Positions 8,860-17,799 of a DNA stretch of 64,000 nucleotides are shown in pieces (within the stretch, counting starts at the first letter, position 1; every line of letters starts with the position of its first letter). This stretch comes from Anaerococcus rubeinfantis. GTDB taxonomy: Bacteria > Bacillota > Clostridia > Tissierellales > Peptoniphilaceae. Under the pieces are notes generated by a model. It had not been told where the DNA came from. It searched no databases and saw nothing but the letters and a program-made list of their open reading frames with translations. Both the position numbers and the translations under genes were made by a program. Location of the stretch: the NCBI RefSeq assembly GCF_001487145.1, contig NZ_LN913016.1, positions 1,574,354 through 1,638,353 on the forward strand, in the 5' to 3' direction.

Positions 8860-10179
8860 ATGATATTAGATGACAAAATTTTTGATAAATTAGAAAAAAC
8901 TTATGAGCTTGAGCCTAAAAACAAGGTTATTGAAAATGCTATTTCAAATATGGGGATAAGGGAGGCTTCGCTTAATAAAAATATTATTAACAAGCATGAT
9001 TTTATTTTTTCTAACCAAGTTGAAACCAAGGATGTGACCAATCAAAAAAAGACTGGCAGGTGTTGGATGTTTGCGGGTCTTAATATGGTTAGGATGCATA
9101 TTGCAAAAAAACTTAACATGGAAAAATTTGAGCTTTCTGAATCTTTTTTGTACTTTTATGACAATATGGAAAAAACAAATTTGTTTTTGCAAAGGGTTAT
9201 TGATACAAAAAATTTGGACATTAAAGATAGAAAAGTTGAGGATGTTTTTTATTCTACTCCTGAAGACGGGGGATATTTTGAATTTTTCTATTATTTGATC
9301 AAAAAATATGGAATTCTTCCAAAAACTAATATGGGCGAAGTTTTTCATACTGAAGTATCTCAATTCATGTTTTATGTTTTGGAAAATGCCTTAAAAAAAA
9401 TCGCCATGGAAATTAGGGCTACTGATGATGAAAAAGAAATTGAAATTTTGAGGGAAAAGGGACTTTCTTATGCCTATAATATTTTTGCAAAATCTATTGG
9501 CAAGCCTGTGAAAAATTTTGATTTTAAATATTATGACAAGGACGACAAATATCACATTGAAAAAAATATGACTCCAAAATCTTTTTTTGATAAGTATGTG
9601 GGCGATTTTTTTGATGGAAAAGTTAAATTATTAAATGATCCAAGACATCCTTACAATAGAATTTTGGTCGATAAGGTGGCAAAAAACGCTGTTGATCTTC
9701 CAGATCTTTATGGAATTAATGTGGATATGGATACAATGAGTAAATTTGCTCAAAAATCTATTAAAAATAATGAGACAATGTGGTTTGCCTGTGATATTGA
9801 TATAAATGAGGACAGGGAAAGCGGCGTTTTGGATGAAAATTTATTTAATTTCGACCAAACTTTTACAGATTTTCCAAAAATGACCAAGGAAGAAAGAATT
9901 AATTCAAGATTTTCAACAGCCTGTCACGCCATGAATTTGACCGGTTTTGATAAGGTCGACAAGGAAGTTAAGTTTTGGAAAATCGAAAATTCTTGGGGCG
10001 AAGACGACGGAAAAGATGGATATTTTTCTATGACTGATGAGTGGTTTAAGGAAAATACTTTTGAATTAATAATTGATAAGAAATTTTTGACCAAAAAAGT
10101 AATGGAAGCCTTTGATAAGGAGAAAATTTATTATGATGAATTTGATCCTATGTATAAGATGCTCAAAAATGTTAGGTAG
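8860..10179 (+). CDS. pepC: Aminopeptidase C / bleomycin hydrolase family (C1B cysteine peptidase)
   Basis: This 439-residue cytoplasmic aminopeptidase has the papain-like triad of the family: Cys68 in TGRCWMFAGLN, His356 in FSTACHAMNLTGFD and Asn377 in FWKIENSWGEDDG. Length and C-terminus (ending ...DEFDPMYKMLKNVR, which folds back into the active site in this family) are normal. It removes N-terminal residues from peptides. A ribosome site (AGAGGTG) precedes the ATG. It stands alone, reading away from the polysaccharide operon, and its 3' side runs into the first palindromic repeat cluster without a clear terminator of its own. Confidence 0.93.
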   Translation: MILDDKIFDKLEKTYELEPKNKVIENAISNMGIREASLNKNIINKHDFIFSNQVETKDVTNQKKTGRCWMFAGLNMVRMHIAKKLNMEKFELSESFLYFYDNMEKTNLFLQRVIDTKNLDIKDRKVEDVFYSTPEDGGYFEFFYYLIKKYGILPKTNMGEVFHTEVSQFMFYVLENALKKIAMEIRATDDEKEIEILREKGLSYAYNIFAKSIGKPVKNFDFKYYDKDDKYHIEKNMTPKSFFDKYVGDFFDGKVKLLNDPRHPYNRILVDKVAKNAVDLPDLYGINVDMDTMSKFAQKSIKNNETMWFACDIDINEDRESGVLDENLFNFDQTFTDFPKMTKEERINSRFSTACHAMNLTGFDKVDKEVKFWKIENSWGEDDGKDGYFSMTDEWFKENTFELIIDKKFLTKKVMEAFDKEKIYYDEFDPMYKMLKNVR

Positions 10180-10215
10180 GATTTTTTTACTCAATTAATA
10201 AAGACATATCTATAG

Positions 10216-10340
10216 CCCTTCTCGACTAAAGATAAGGTAGTGAAGTTCACGGATAGATCTCTTTTTTTATTTTGCTAAAGGATAAATTTTATTTCTTGAT
10301 AAACTTAATCACGAGATCTCTCCACAAGGTCGAGATGGGC
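10216..10340. repeat. Palindromic repeat element, core type A (degenerate left arm)
   Basis: The left arm reads CCCTTCTCGAC and is degenerate; the right arm is GAGATCTCTCCAC with GTCGAGATGGGC. Between them lies the type A core containing TTTTGCTAAAGGATAAATTT, which is shared with the elements at 10689-10814 and 10965-11082. It starts 37 bases after the pepC stop. Confidence 0.8.
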
Positions 10341-10400
10341 GTTGGTTTTATTTGGTTTATTTCTGAAGGATAGATTTTTTTTTATATTTGAATTTAATAA

Positions 10401-10558
10401 GAGATCTCTCGACTACTAAAACTCATTTGCTTCGTAAATTCTTCCGTGCTCTCGCACTAGTTTTCAGGATTTATAACCGAAATCAACGGTTATAAATCTG
10501 CACTAGTTTTAGGGATAAATATGCCAAATCAAGGCATATTTATCTGCTCGAGATGGGT
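10401..10558. repeat. Right repeat arm with long nested loop insert
   Basis: GAGATCTCTCGAC and GCTCGAGATGGGT flank about 130 bases in place of the usual short loop. The insert holds two small palindromes (around TTTATAACCG...CGGTTATAAA and ATATGCCAAATCAAGGCATA) and twice CACTAGTTTT. The same insert type recurs at four other loci in the window. Confidence 0.8.
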
Positions 10559-10688
10559 TTGCTTGGAGCTTTTTTTATTGCTTAAGGATTTACAAAAAGT
10601 TTTTTTGATTTTAATTATATAATCTAGTTTTTAAAATTCTCTAATATTTAATACTATAGACTTTAGCTATTAAATGAATATCCCAAAC

Positions 10689-10814
10689 ACCCATCTCGAC
10701 TAAACGTAACGTAGTGGAGTGCATGGAGAGATCTCTCTTTTTATTTTGCTAAAGAATAAATTTTATTTTTTGATAAACTTAATCATGAGATCTCTCTACA
10801 AGGTCGAGATGGGT
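10689..10814. repeat. Palindromic repeat element, core type A
   Basis: Complete element: left arm ACCCATCTCGAC...GGAGAGATCTC, AT-rich core, right arm GAGATCTCTCTAC...GTCGAGATGGGT. The core is almost identical to that of the copies on both sides, so this block has three type A copies within 870 bases. Confidence 0.85.
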
Positions 10815-10964
10815 ACTTATACTCATTTTTTAATTACTAAAGTTTTTATTATGAGTTATTTATTTTTCATTTTTTCTTGATACAATATTTTATTTATATA
10901 AATCTATATATTATCTTTGCTTAATTCTAAAATAATCCGAAGAATTTAGGTGAATAAAAAATTA

Positions 10965-11082
10965 ACCCATCTCGAGCGAATGCAATGAGTCGAGAGATCT
11001 CTTTTTTTTATTTTGCTAAAGAATAAATTTTATTTTTTGATAAACTTAATCACAAGATCTCTCGACTTCGCTCGAGATGGGT
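10965..11082. repeat. Palindromic repeat element, core type A, directly 3' of hemL
   Basis: Complete element with ACCCATCTCGAGC...GTCGAGAGATCTC and its inverted partner ending at 11082, 34 bases beyond the hemL stop. No separate terminator is visible between them, so the hairpins may shape the 3' end of the hem transcript. Confidence 0.85.
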
Positions 11083-11116
11083 GTCATTTCTATTTGCTTT
11101 GTTTTTAAAGATTTTT

Positions 11117-12397
11117 TTATTTTGTTTTTTTAATATATTCTAGGGCTTTTTTGTTTTGTTCTATTGTGTAATTTATTATATCCTCATCCAAAGCATCTGA
11201 CATGAACATTGCTTCAAATTGGGCTGGGGGTAGGAGAATTTTTTTATCTTTCATGTAGTTAAAATATTTTGAATAGGTTTCAAGGTCTGCTTTTTGAACG
11301 TCGTCGTAGGATTTTATTTGGTCAAATTCTCCAAAAAATATTGACATCATTGATTTATACCTTGTTACAAATCCGTCTACTCCTGTTTGTTTTAAATTAT
11401 CTTTGAATCCTTCTTCTAGCATTTTTGCATATTTTTCAAGTCTTTTATAAATATCTGGATTTTCTTTTAAAATTGTTAAAACATCTAGTCCCATTTTCAT
11501 TATAAATGGGGAGCCTGATAGGGTTCCTGCTTGGTAGACTGGGCCAATTGGCGATAAAACTTCCATTATTTCTCGTCTTCCTCCAAAGCCTCCAACTGGC
11601 ATTCCCCCTCCTACAATTTTTCCAAAGCAAAACATATCTGGTTTTACTCCAAATTCTGTAGAAATTGATCCGAATTTTAATCTAAAGGCTGTGATTACTT
11701 CGTCAAATATCAAAATTATTTTATTTTCTTCTGTAATTTTTCTAAGCTCTTTTACAAATTCTAAATCTATCGGAACAACTCCCATATTTCCAGCAATTGG
11801 TTCTAGGATTACGGCTGCAATTTGATTTTTGTTTTCCTCAATTGTTTTTTTGACAGATTCTATGTCGTTATATTTGCAAACTAGGGTATCTTTTATTACT
11901 TCTTTTGGAACTCCTGCTGATGTGGCTACATTAAAGGTCAAAGCTCCCGATCCGGATTTTACCAAAAGTCCATCAGAGTGGCCATGATAGCAGCCTTCAA
12001 ATTTTATTATTTTATCTTTTTTGCTAAATCCTCTTGCACATCTTATGGCTGACATGGTTGCTTCTGTTCCAGAATTTACCATTCTTATCATGTCAGTATC
12101 GAAAGCTTCTGCCAAAAATTTTGCCATATCGACTTCTACTTTTGTAGGAAGCCCAAAGGTTAAGCCTTCTTCCAAATATCCTTTTGCTTTTTCTATCAAT
12201 TCTTTTTTCCCATGGCCCAAAATCATTGGTCCCCATGATGAAATAAAATCTATATAAGCTTCATTATTTTCGTCAACTATTGTTGATCCTTTTCCATATT
12301 TTGCAAAAAGTGGATTGCCACCGACAGCTCCAAAGGCTCTTACTGGAGAATTTACTCCGCCTGGTATATATTTTTTCGCTTGGTCAAAAAGATTCAT
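11117..12397 (-). CDS. hemL: Glutamate-1-semialdehyde 2,1-aminomutase
   Basis: HemL turns glutamate-1-semialdehyde into 5-aminolevulinate with PLP, the second step of the C5 pathway. The 426-residue protein begins with the family mark IPGGVNSPVRAFGAVGGNP and has the PLP lysine at about residue 260 in CFGKIVGGGMPVGGFGG, plus FDEVITAFRLKFG and NSGTEATMSAIRCARGFS. It is the last gene of the hem operon and its start touches the hemB stop (shared base at 12397). Its partner HemA is encoded first in the same operon. Confidence 0.96.
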   Translation of the reverse strand: MNLFDQAKKYIPGGVNSPVRAFGAVGGNPLFAKYGKGSTIVDENNEAYIDFISSWGPMILGHGKKELIEKAKGYLEEGLTFGLPTKVEVDMAKFLAEAFDTDMIRMVNSGTEATMSAIRCARGFSKKDKIIKFEGCYHGHSDGLLVKSGSGALTFNVATSAGVPKEVIKDTLVCKYNDIESVKKTIEENKNQIAAVILEPIAGNMGVVPIDLEFVKELRKITEENKIILIFDEVITAFRLKFGSISTEFGVKPDMFCFGKIVGGGMPVGGFGGRREIMEVLSPIGPVYQAGTLSGSPFIMKMGLDVLTILKENPDIYKRLEKYAKMLEEGFKDNLKQTGVDGFVTRYKSMMSIFFGEFDQIKSYDDVQKADLETYSKYFNYMKDKKILLPPAQFEAMFMSDALDEDIINYTIEQNKKALEYIKKTK

Positions 12398-13362
12398 TAT
12401 TCCTCTCCCCTCAATTTTTTTGCCATTTCTTTTGCGTGGTAGGTAATTATCATTTTTGCCCCGGCTCTTTTTATTGAAATTAAAATTTCATAAATTATTT
12501 CTTCTTTTACAAGGCCCATTTTTATGGCATTTTTTACCATAGAATATTCCCCGCTTACATTGTAGGCAACAATATTTGTGTTGAAATTATCTTTTGTTCT
12601 TTGAATTATATCCAAAAATGATAGGGCTGGCTTTACAATTATAAAATCTGCATCTTCTTCAAGGTCTAGGGCAATTTCTCTCATTGCCTCGTTTGAATTG
12701 TGATAATCCATTTGATATGATTTTCTATCGCCAAATGATGGAGCAGAATCTGCTGCATCCCTAAATGGTCCGTAAAAATTTGATGCATATTTTGCTGAAT
12801 ATGCCATTATAGGAATATTTTTAAAATTATTTTCATCGAGAATTTTTCTAATTGCCTTTATCCTAAAATCCATCATATCTGATGGGGCGATAATATCCGC
12901 TCCTGCCTTTGCGTGAGATAGGGCAATTTTTGCAATATATGAAACGGTTTCGTCATTTAAAACATGTCCTTCGTGGTCCAAAATTCCACAATGACCATGG
13001 TCTGTGTATTCGCACATACAAACATCTGTTATAACAAGCAAATCTTTATTTATTTCTTTTATTTTTCTTACAGCTTTTTGGATAATTCCATCTTCTGCAT
13101 AAGCTTCTGACCCGTGGTCGTCTTTTTTATTTGGAATTCCAAATAAAATCACCGCTCTTATTCCAAGGTCTACAATTTCATTTATCTCATCTTCTAATTT
13201 ATCTATTGAAAAATGATAGCAATCTGGCATTGAAGGAATTTCTTTTTTTATATTTTCACCTTCAACCACAAAAAGTGGGTAAATAAAATCAGAAATTTCA
13301 AGACTTGTTTCTTTTGTCATTTCTCTTAAAATTTTATTTTCTCTAATTCTTCTCATCCTCAT
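12397..13362 (-). CDS. hemB: Porphobilinogen synthase (delta-aminolevulinate dehydratase)
   Basis: HemB condenses two 5-aminolevulinates into porphobilinogen. I choose the ATG at 13362 because GGAG lies six bases before it and the protein then begins MRMRRIRENKILREMTKETS, in line with the family; a frame 7 codons longer exists but would overlap hemC more. The 321-residue protein has Schiff-base lysines in AYSAKYASNFYG and FIIVKPALSFLD, and the three-cysteine zinc site VCMCEYTDHGHCGI, so it is the Zn-dependent form. The start overlaps the end of the fused hemC-cobA-hemD gene by 20 bases. Confidence 0.95.
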   Translation of the reverse strand: MRMRRIRENKILREMTKETSLEISDFIYPLFVVEGENIKKEIPSMPDCYHFSIDKLEDEINEIVDLGIRAVILFGIPNKKDDHGSEAYAEDGIIQKAVRKIKEINKDLLVITDVCMCEYTDHGHCGILDHEGHVLNDETVSYIAKIALSHAKAGADIIAPSDMMDFRIKAIRKILDENNFKNIPIMAYSAKYASNFYGPFRDAADSAPSFGDRKSYQMDYHNSNEAMREIALDLEEDADFIIVKPALSFLDIIQRTKDNFNTNIVAYNVSGEYSMVKNAIKMGLVKEEIIYEILISIKRAGAKMIITYHAKEMAKKLRGEE

Positions 13363-15682
13363 AATTTTCTCCAATCTTTTCAATCAATGAATCCATGCTT
13401 TGCTTTTTTGATTCTTTGTAAACTTCTAGGCCATGATTTTTTATAGTTTTTGTAGTAATTTGTCCAATGGAATAAATTTTTTTATTTAAAAGTGCTTCTT
13501 TTCCATAAATTTCTAGAAAATTATTCACGCAAGATGATGAGGTGAAAATAATTTCGTCAAAATCTAAATCTTGGTCTAATTTTTCTTCTTTTATATTGTC
13601 ATAAATTTCAATTTCATCCAGATTTCCCATTTTATCAAGGCCATCTATGATTTTTTTCCTAGACAAATTTGAGTGAGGGAAAAATATTTTGTCATCTTTT
13701 TTTACATATTTTCCCATCTCATCCAGTAGATTTTCGCCAACAAAATTTCTTGGCACTATGTCGACTTTTAAATTATATTTTTCTATTTCTTTTTTTGTCC
13801 TCTCGCCTATTGCTGCAATTTTCACTTTTCCAATATCTCTTATATCGTGGTTTTCTATTAATTTTTCAAAAAATATTTTTACAGCATTTTTGGATGTAAA
13901 TACCAAATAATCATAGGAAAAATTTTTGAATTTTTCTTCCAAAATATCCAAATTTTTCTCAACAATTTTTATTGTAGGAATAATTTTCACATCAAAGCCC
14001 ATAGCTTCTAGTTTTTTCTTATCATTTATACCCGATTCATAATCACGAGTAAGGGCGATTTTTCTTGAAAAATTTTTATTTTCAAAATAATTTAGATATT
14101 CTCTAAGACCAATCGTGTCAGAAATAACTATTATTGCTGGCCTTTTTATTTTTTCAATATCAATTTCTTCCAAAACTTTTTCTACAGTCGAAGTATAAAC
14201 TTTTTGTTTTGGGCTTGAACCATTTGAAATAATGGCGATTTTTTTATCTTTTTTCATCCCCCCGTCTATTAAATCTTTTATTATATTTGGAAGATTTTTA
14301 AGTCCCATATAAAAAACTAGGCTTCCTGGAAGTTTTGCATATTTTTTGAAATCTTCATTTTTATTTTTCGACCTATGACCTGTAATAAAGGAAACTGATG
14401 TTGCTATATTCCTGTGAGTCGGTGGAATTCCTGCTGTATTTAGGCAAACTATTCCCGATGTAAGTCCTGAAAGAGTTTCAAATTCCAAACCATTTTCTTT
14501 TATAAAAAGCGCCTCTTCTGATCCTCTTCCAAAAACATAGGGATCACCGCCTTTTAATCTCACAACTTTTTTCCCCGATTTTGCCAAGTCCACCATCAAT
14601 TTGTTTATCTCATCTTGACTTAAAACATGGTCACCCATGGATTTTCCCACATAATATAGGTCTTTATTTCTATAAAGCTGTAAAATTTCTTGATTTAAAA
14701 GTCTATCATAAATTATTACATCAGCTTGATCCAAGGCTTTTTTTACAGCAAGAGTAATATTATCGGCCGGTCCTATTCCTGCCCCTGCCAAAATAATTTT
14801 TTTGTAGGATTTTCTTTTTAATTTTTTTGCAAGATTTTTTCCAAGATTTATCCTATCAGAAATTTTTCCACTCACTTTTTCATAGCTCATTTTGTCATTT
14901 TTATTAAAGGCAAAGGCACCTGTAAGAGTGATTTTTTCATTAGAAATTTCTGTAAAAATTCCCATAGGAGTTGAACAATCAGCACCAAGTTCTTTTTGAA
15001 AGGCCCTTTCAGCTTCCATTCTTATCTGGCTATTTTTATCAGAATATTTCTTAAAAATTTCAAATAAATTCTCGTCTTCTTTTCTAATTTCTATGCCCAA
15101 AATCCCCTGACATGGTGAAGGAGTAAAAATATGAGGGTCTAGGTCAAAATTAATTTTTTCATCAAGCCCTGCCCTTATAAGTCCAGCTTTTGCAAGAATA
15201 ACCCCATCAAGATTTTCTTTTTCAATTTTTCCAATCCTTGTTTCAACATTTCCCCTGATTGGTCTAAATTTTATATTTGAAAAATAATTTTCCCCCTGAC
15301 AAATTCTCCTGTTTGATCCTGTTCCAACGAGAGCATTATTCAAATCATCCATTTTTTTGAAAATTTCTTTTCCAACAAAAACATCCCTTGGGTCTTCGGC
15401 CTTTAAAGGCGGCGCAAAAATTAGTTTTTCATCAATATTTGATGGCATATCTTTTAAGGAATGAACGGCTATATCAATTTTTTTCTCCAAAAGTGCCTCT
15501 TCAATTTCCTTTACGAAAACTCCCTTTGAATTTATTTGATCAATTTTCCTATCCCTAATCCTGTCGCCCTTTGTAGAAATTTTTATAATTTTTAAATCAA
15601 GTCCTTCTTTTTCCAAAATTTCTTTTACCAATCCAGCCTGAATTAGGGCGAGTTTACTTCCCCTGCTTCCAATTTTTATCAT
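13343..15682 (-). CDS. hemC-cobA-hemD: Trifunctional fusion: porphobilinogen deaminase + uroporphyrinogen-III C-methyltransferase + uroporphyrinogen-III synthase
   Basis: One open frame of 779 codons carries three enzymes. Residues 1-290 are HemC (IKIGSRGSKLALIQAGLVKE; dipyrromethane cofactor Cys236 in ELGADCSTPMGIF). Residues about 294-540 are SUMT/CobA (KKIILAGAGIGPADNITLAV, VRLKGGDPYVFGRGSEEALF, PTHRNIATSVSFITGH). Residues about 545-779 are HemD (RKIALTRDYESGINDKKKLE, YDYLVFTSKNAVKIFFEKL). Together they turn porphobilinogen into precorrin-2. HemD-CobA fusions are common in clostridia; HemC joined as well is less usual. ATG at 15682 overlaps the upstream stop as TGATG; a TTG one codon earlier is also possible. 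Confidence 0.93.
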   Translation of the reverse strand: MIKIGSRGSKLALIQAGLVKEILEKEGLDLKIIKISTKGDRIRDRKIDQINSKGVFVKEIEEALLEKKIDIAVHSLKDMPSNIDEKLIFAPPLKAEDPRDVFVGKEIFKKMDDLNNALVGTGSNRRICQGENYFSNIKFRPIRGNVETRIGKIEKENLDGVILAKAGLIRAGLDEKINFDLDPHIFTPSPCQGILGIEIRKEDENLFEIFKKYSDKNSQIRMEAERAFQKELGADCSTPMGIFTEISNEKITLTGAFAFNKNDKMSYEKVSGKISDRINLGKNLAKKLKRKSYKKIILAGAGIGPADNITLAVKKALDQADVIIYDRLLNQEILQLYRNKDLYYVGKSMGDHVLSQDEINKLMVDLAKSGKKVVRLKGGDPYVFGRGSEEALFIKENGLEFETLSGLTSGIVCLNTAGIPPTHRNIATSVSFITGHRSKNKNEDFKKYAKLPGSLVFYMGLKNLPNIIKDLIDGGMKKDKKIAIISNGSSPKQKVYTSTVEKVLEEIDIEKIKRPAIIVISDTIGLREYLNYFENKNFSRKIALTRDYESGINDKKKLEAMGFDVKIIPTIKIVEKNLDILEEKFKNFSYDYLVFTSKNAVKIFFEKLIENHDIRDIGKVKIAAIGERTKKEIEKYNLKVDIVPRNFVGENLLDEMGKYVKKDDKIFFPHSNLSRKKIIDGLDKMGNLDEIEIYDNIKEEKLDQDLDFDEIIFTSSSCVNNFLEIYGKEALLNKKIYSIGQITTKTIKNHGLEVYKESKKQSMDSLIEKIGENYEDEKN

Positions 15683-16275
15683 CAAATCTTCTCCAAATAT
15701 TTTTTCAAAAATTCCTTGTCTTCTTTGTACAAATCTAGCAAAAGCGCCTTATTATAAATTCCATTTTCCCTTAATTTATCGCGGATTTTTACCATTAATT
15801 TTATTTTTTCCATATCAAGGCTTTCCAAATATTTTTCCAAATCATCTCCTATAAGAGAAGAAAAAATTGGAACCTGGCCGTTACTTGATATGGAAATATC
15901 GATAAATTCATTTGAAATATTTTTTCTCAAATAAAAATCGCTTCCCAAAGAATCCGACAAATCCAAAGTTCTAAGCCCTTGGTCTTTCGCTTTTTCTCTT
16001 AAAATTTTATTTAAATCCCTATCCCCCGTTGCCAAAAACAAAAAATCACATGGTGGAAAAATAAAATTTTGGTCAATATTTTTCTCCACAATTTTTATTC
16101 TTTGGGGATTTTCCTTATAAAGTTTTATTACTTCCTTGTCAATTTCCTTGCCATAGATAAGAAAAGAAAAATCCCCCTTCAAAAGGGACTCTATTTTTCT
16201 CTTACAAATCCTTCCTCCGCCAAGAAAAAGACAAATTTTATCTTTTGAATCTATAGAAATTGGAAAATATCTCAT
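15682..16275 (-). CDS. Precorrin-2 dehydrogenase / sirohydrochlorin ferrochelatase-like (CysG N-terminal/Met8 family)
   Basis: The 197-residue protein starts MRYFPISIDSKDKICLFLGG, with the GGGR nucleotide loop at residues 18-21, followed by a Rossmann fold with CDFLFLATGDRDLNKILREK and the block ISISSNGQVPIFSSLIGDDL. This is the layout of the NAD-dependent dehydrogenase half of CysG, which oxidises precorrin-2 to sirohydrochlorin. It sits between hemA and the hemC-cobA-hemD fusion with four-base overlaps on both sides, exactly where the product of the fusion would need it. The set therefore leads to sirohydrochlorin, for siroheme or cobamides. Whether it also inserts iron is not visible. Confidence 0.85.
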   Translation of the reverse strand: MRYFPISIDSKDKICLFLGGGRICKRKIESLLKGDFSFLIYGKEIDKEVIKLYKENPQRIKIVEKNIDQNFIFPPCDFLFLATGDRDLNKILREKAKDQGLRTLDLSDSLGSDFYLRKNISNEFIDISISSNGQVPIFSSLIGDDLEKYLESLDMEKIKLMVKIRDKLRENGIYNKALLLDLYKEDKEFLKKYLEKI

Positions 16276-17498
16276 TTTTTGTAAACCTTCGTCAAAATTT
16301 TCAAACTCTTATCAAAATCTTTCCCGTGATTTTCTTTAAAATTTAAAACTGGATCACGAGCGATTTTTTTTATGGCATTTCTTACAGCCTTATCAACTTT
16401 CTTTTTTTGACTTGCAGTCATATCAGTCTTTCTAAAAATATAGTCCATGGTCTTATCAGCCAAATCATCACACCTATCATTTAAATCTTTTAAAATATAG
16501 TCAATTTTTACTTCCTTCATCCAAGTGAAAAAGTCCCTAGATTTTTCATCAATCTCACCCTTATAAGAAGATAAAATCATTGACCTTTTTTCAAGATTTT
16601 TCCTAGAAATATCCTTTATTGAATCAATATCCATAAGCTTTATATTTGAAATTTTTGAAATTTCAGGATCACAGTCCCTTGGAAGGGCAAGGTCAAAAAT
16701 ATATTTTTCCTTTTTAATATTTAAAAATTGATCTTTTTTTAAAATCAAGTGAGGAGAAGCTGTGGCAGAAAAAATAAAATCCATAGACTCGAGGCTTTCT
16801 CCTACTTTTTCAAAAGGAATAATATTCACACCCCCATAATTTTTTTGAATTTTTATAGAATTTTCCATCTTCCAATTAGAAATAAAAATATTTGCACCAC
16901 TTTCTAAAAGATTTTCTATGCAAAGTTTGCCAATATTTCCAATGCCGATAACAAGGGCGTTCTTATTTGATAGAGAAGATATTTCTTGAGCCTTTTTCAC
17001 TGCAATATAGGGAAGAGAAAGGGGAATATGGGAGATATTTGAGTCGGATTTTATTTTTTTTGAAAGATTTATTGCCCTTTTAAAAGCTTCCGACAAAATT
17101 TTTTTACAAAATCCTAGAGAAAGGCTGGTTTGATAGGCATCACTCACCTGACCTAAAATTTGGTCTTCACCAACAATCAAGGAATCCAAACCAGAAGTCA
17201 AATAAAAAAGATGATCTATAGCATCCAAATCTTTTTTTACAAAAATATAAGGAGACAAATTACTAAGGGAGAAAAATTTTTCAAAAAATTCCACAAAAAA
17301 ATCATCAGAAAAAATATCCTCATCAGCTACAGCAAAAATTTCAGACCTGTTGCAAGTTGATAAAATCACAACTTCCTCAAAGCCATAATTTTCCAAAATT
17401 TCGCTAGCTTCAATAATATTTGAATCCTTAAAATGAACCTTCTCACGAATATTTATATCTGCCTTGTGATGATTTAAACCAAATGAATAAAAAAACAA
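16272..17498 (-). CDS. hemA: Glutamyl-tRNA reductase
   Basis: HemA reduces glutamyl-tRNA(Glu) to glutamate-1-semialdehyde with NADPH. I set the start at TTG 17496-17498: AGGAGG lies just before it and the product then begins MFFYSFGLNHHKADINIREK as expected of the family. An ATG at 17528 is in frame but lies inside the -10 box. The catalytic cysteine is Cys49 (VILSTCNRSEIFAVA), followed by VGEDQILGQVSDAYQ, the NADPH domain (NALVIGIGNIGKLCIENLL) and a C-terminal helical dimerisation region. First gene of the hem operon. Confidence 0.95.
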   Translation of the reverse strand: MFFYSFGLNHHKADINIREKVHFKDSNIIEASEILENYGFEEVVILSTCNRSEIFAVADEDIFSDDFFVEFFEKFFSLSNLSPYIFVKKDLDAIDHLFYLTSGLDSLIVGEDQILGQVSDAYQTSLSLGFCKKILSEAFKRAINLSKKIKSDSNISHIPLSLPYIAVKKAQEISSLSNKNALVIGIGNIGKLCIENLLESGANIFISNWKMENSIKIQKNYGGVNIIPFEKVGESLESMDFIFSATASPHLILKKDQFLNIKKEKYIFDLALPRDCDPEISKISNIKLMDIDSIKDISRKNLEKRSMILSSYKGEIDEKSRDFFTWMKEVKIDYILKDLNDRCDDLADKTMDYIFRKTDMTASQKKKVDKAVRNAIKKIARDPVLNFKENHGKDFDKSLKILTKVYKK

Positions 17499-17526
17499 AA
17501 AAATCCTCCTAACAATTACTAATACC

Positions 17527-17532
17527 ATTATA
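17527..17532 (-). promoter_or_regulatory. -10 box of the hem operon promoter
   Basis: TATAAT on the minus strand lies about 29 bases before the TTG start of hemA. The -35 region falls into the T-tract of the terminator just upstream and is poor. The placement supports the shorter hemA start. Confidence 0.5.
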
Positions 17533-17539
17533 CTATTTA

Positions 17540-17574
17540 AAAAAACAAAATAAAAAAACCCAGCCTCGGCTGGG
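17540..17574 (-). terminator. Intrinsic terminator just upstream of hemA
   Basis: Minus strand: perfect 16-base palindrome CCCAGCCGAGGCTGGG (17559-17574) followed by a run of seven T and further T-rich sequence. It may end the MFS transcript, whose stop is 226 bases upstream, or attenuate a leader started at the TTGCTT/TAGAAT pair at 17695-17700 and 17673-17678 (16 bases apart). The stretch 17580-17799 holds no gene; it has a small TTAAAC-TTT-GTTTAA hairpin. Confidence 0.8.
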
Positions 17575-17799
17575 AAAATAAAGAAGAATAGTATTGGGTA
17601 TAGATAATAAGTCCGGGATTAAACAAAGTTTAACTTTTTAAAATAATTAAAAATAATTTCTTCTTGTAAAAGATTCTACCCCATTAGTTTAAAAAAGCAA
17701 GGCAAAACGATTTTTTTCTTAATCCTTAGCATAAAATAAATTAATGATAAAAATTGAATTTTAAAATACTTTTTTAATTTTAAAATTTAATCTTTTGCT

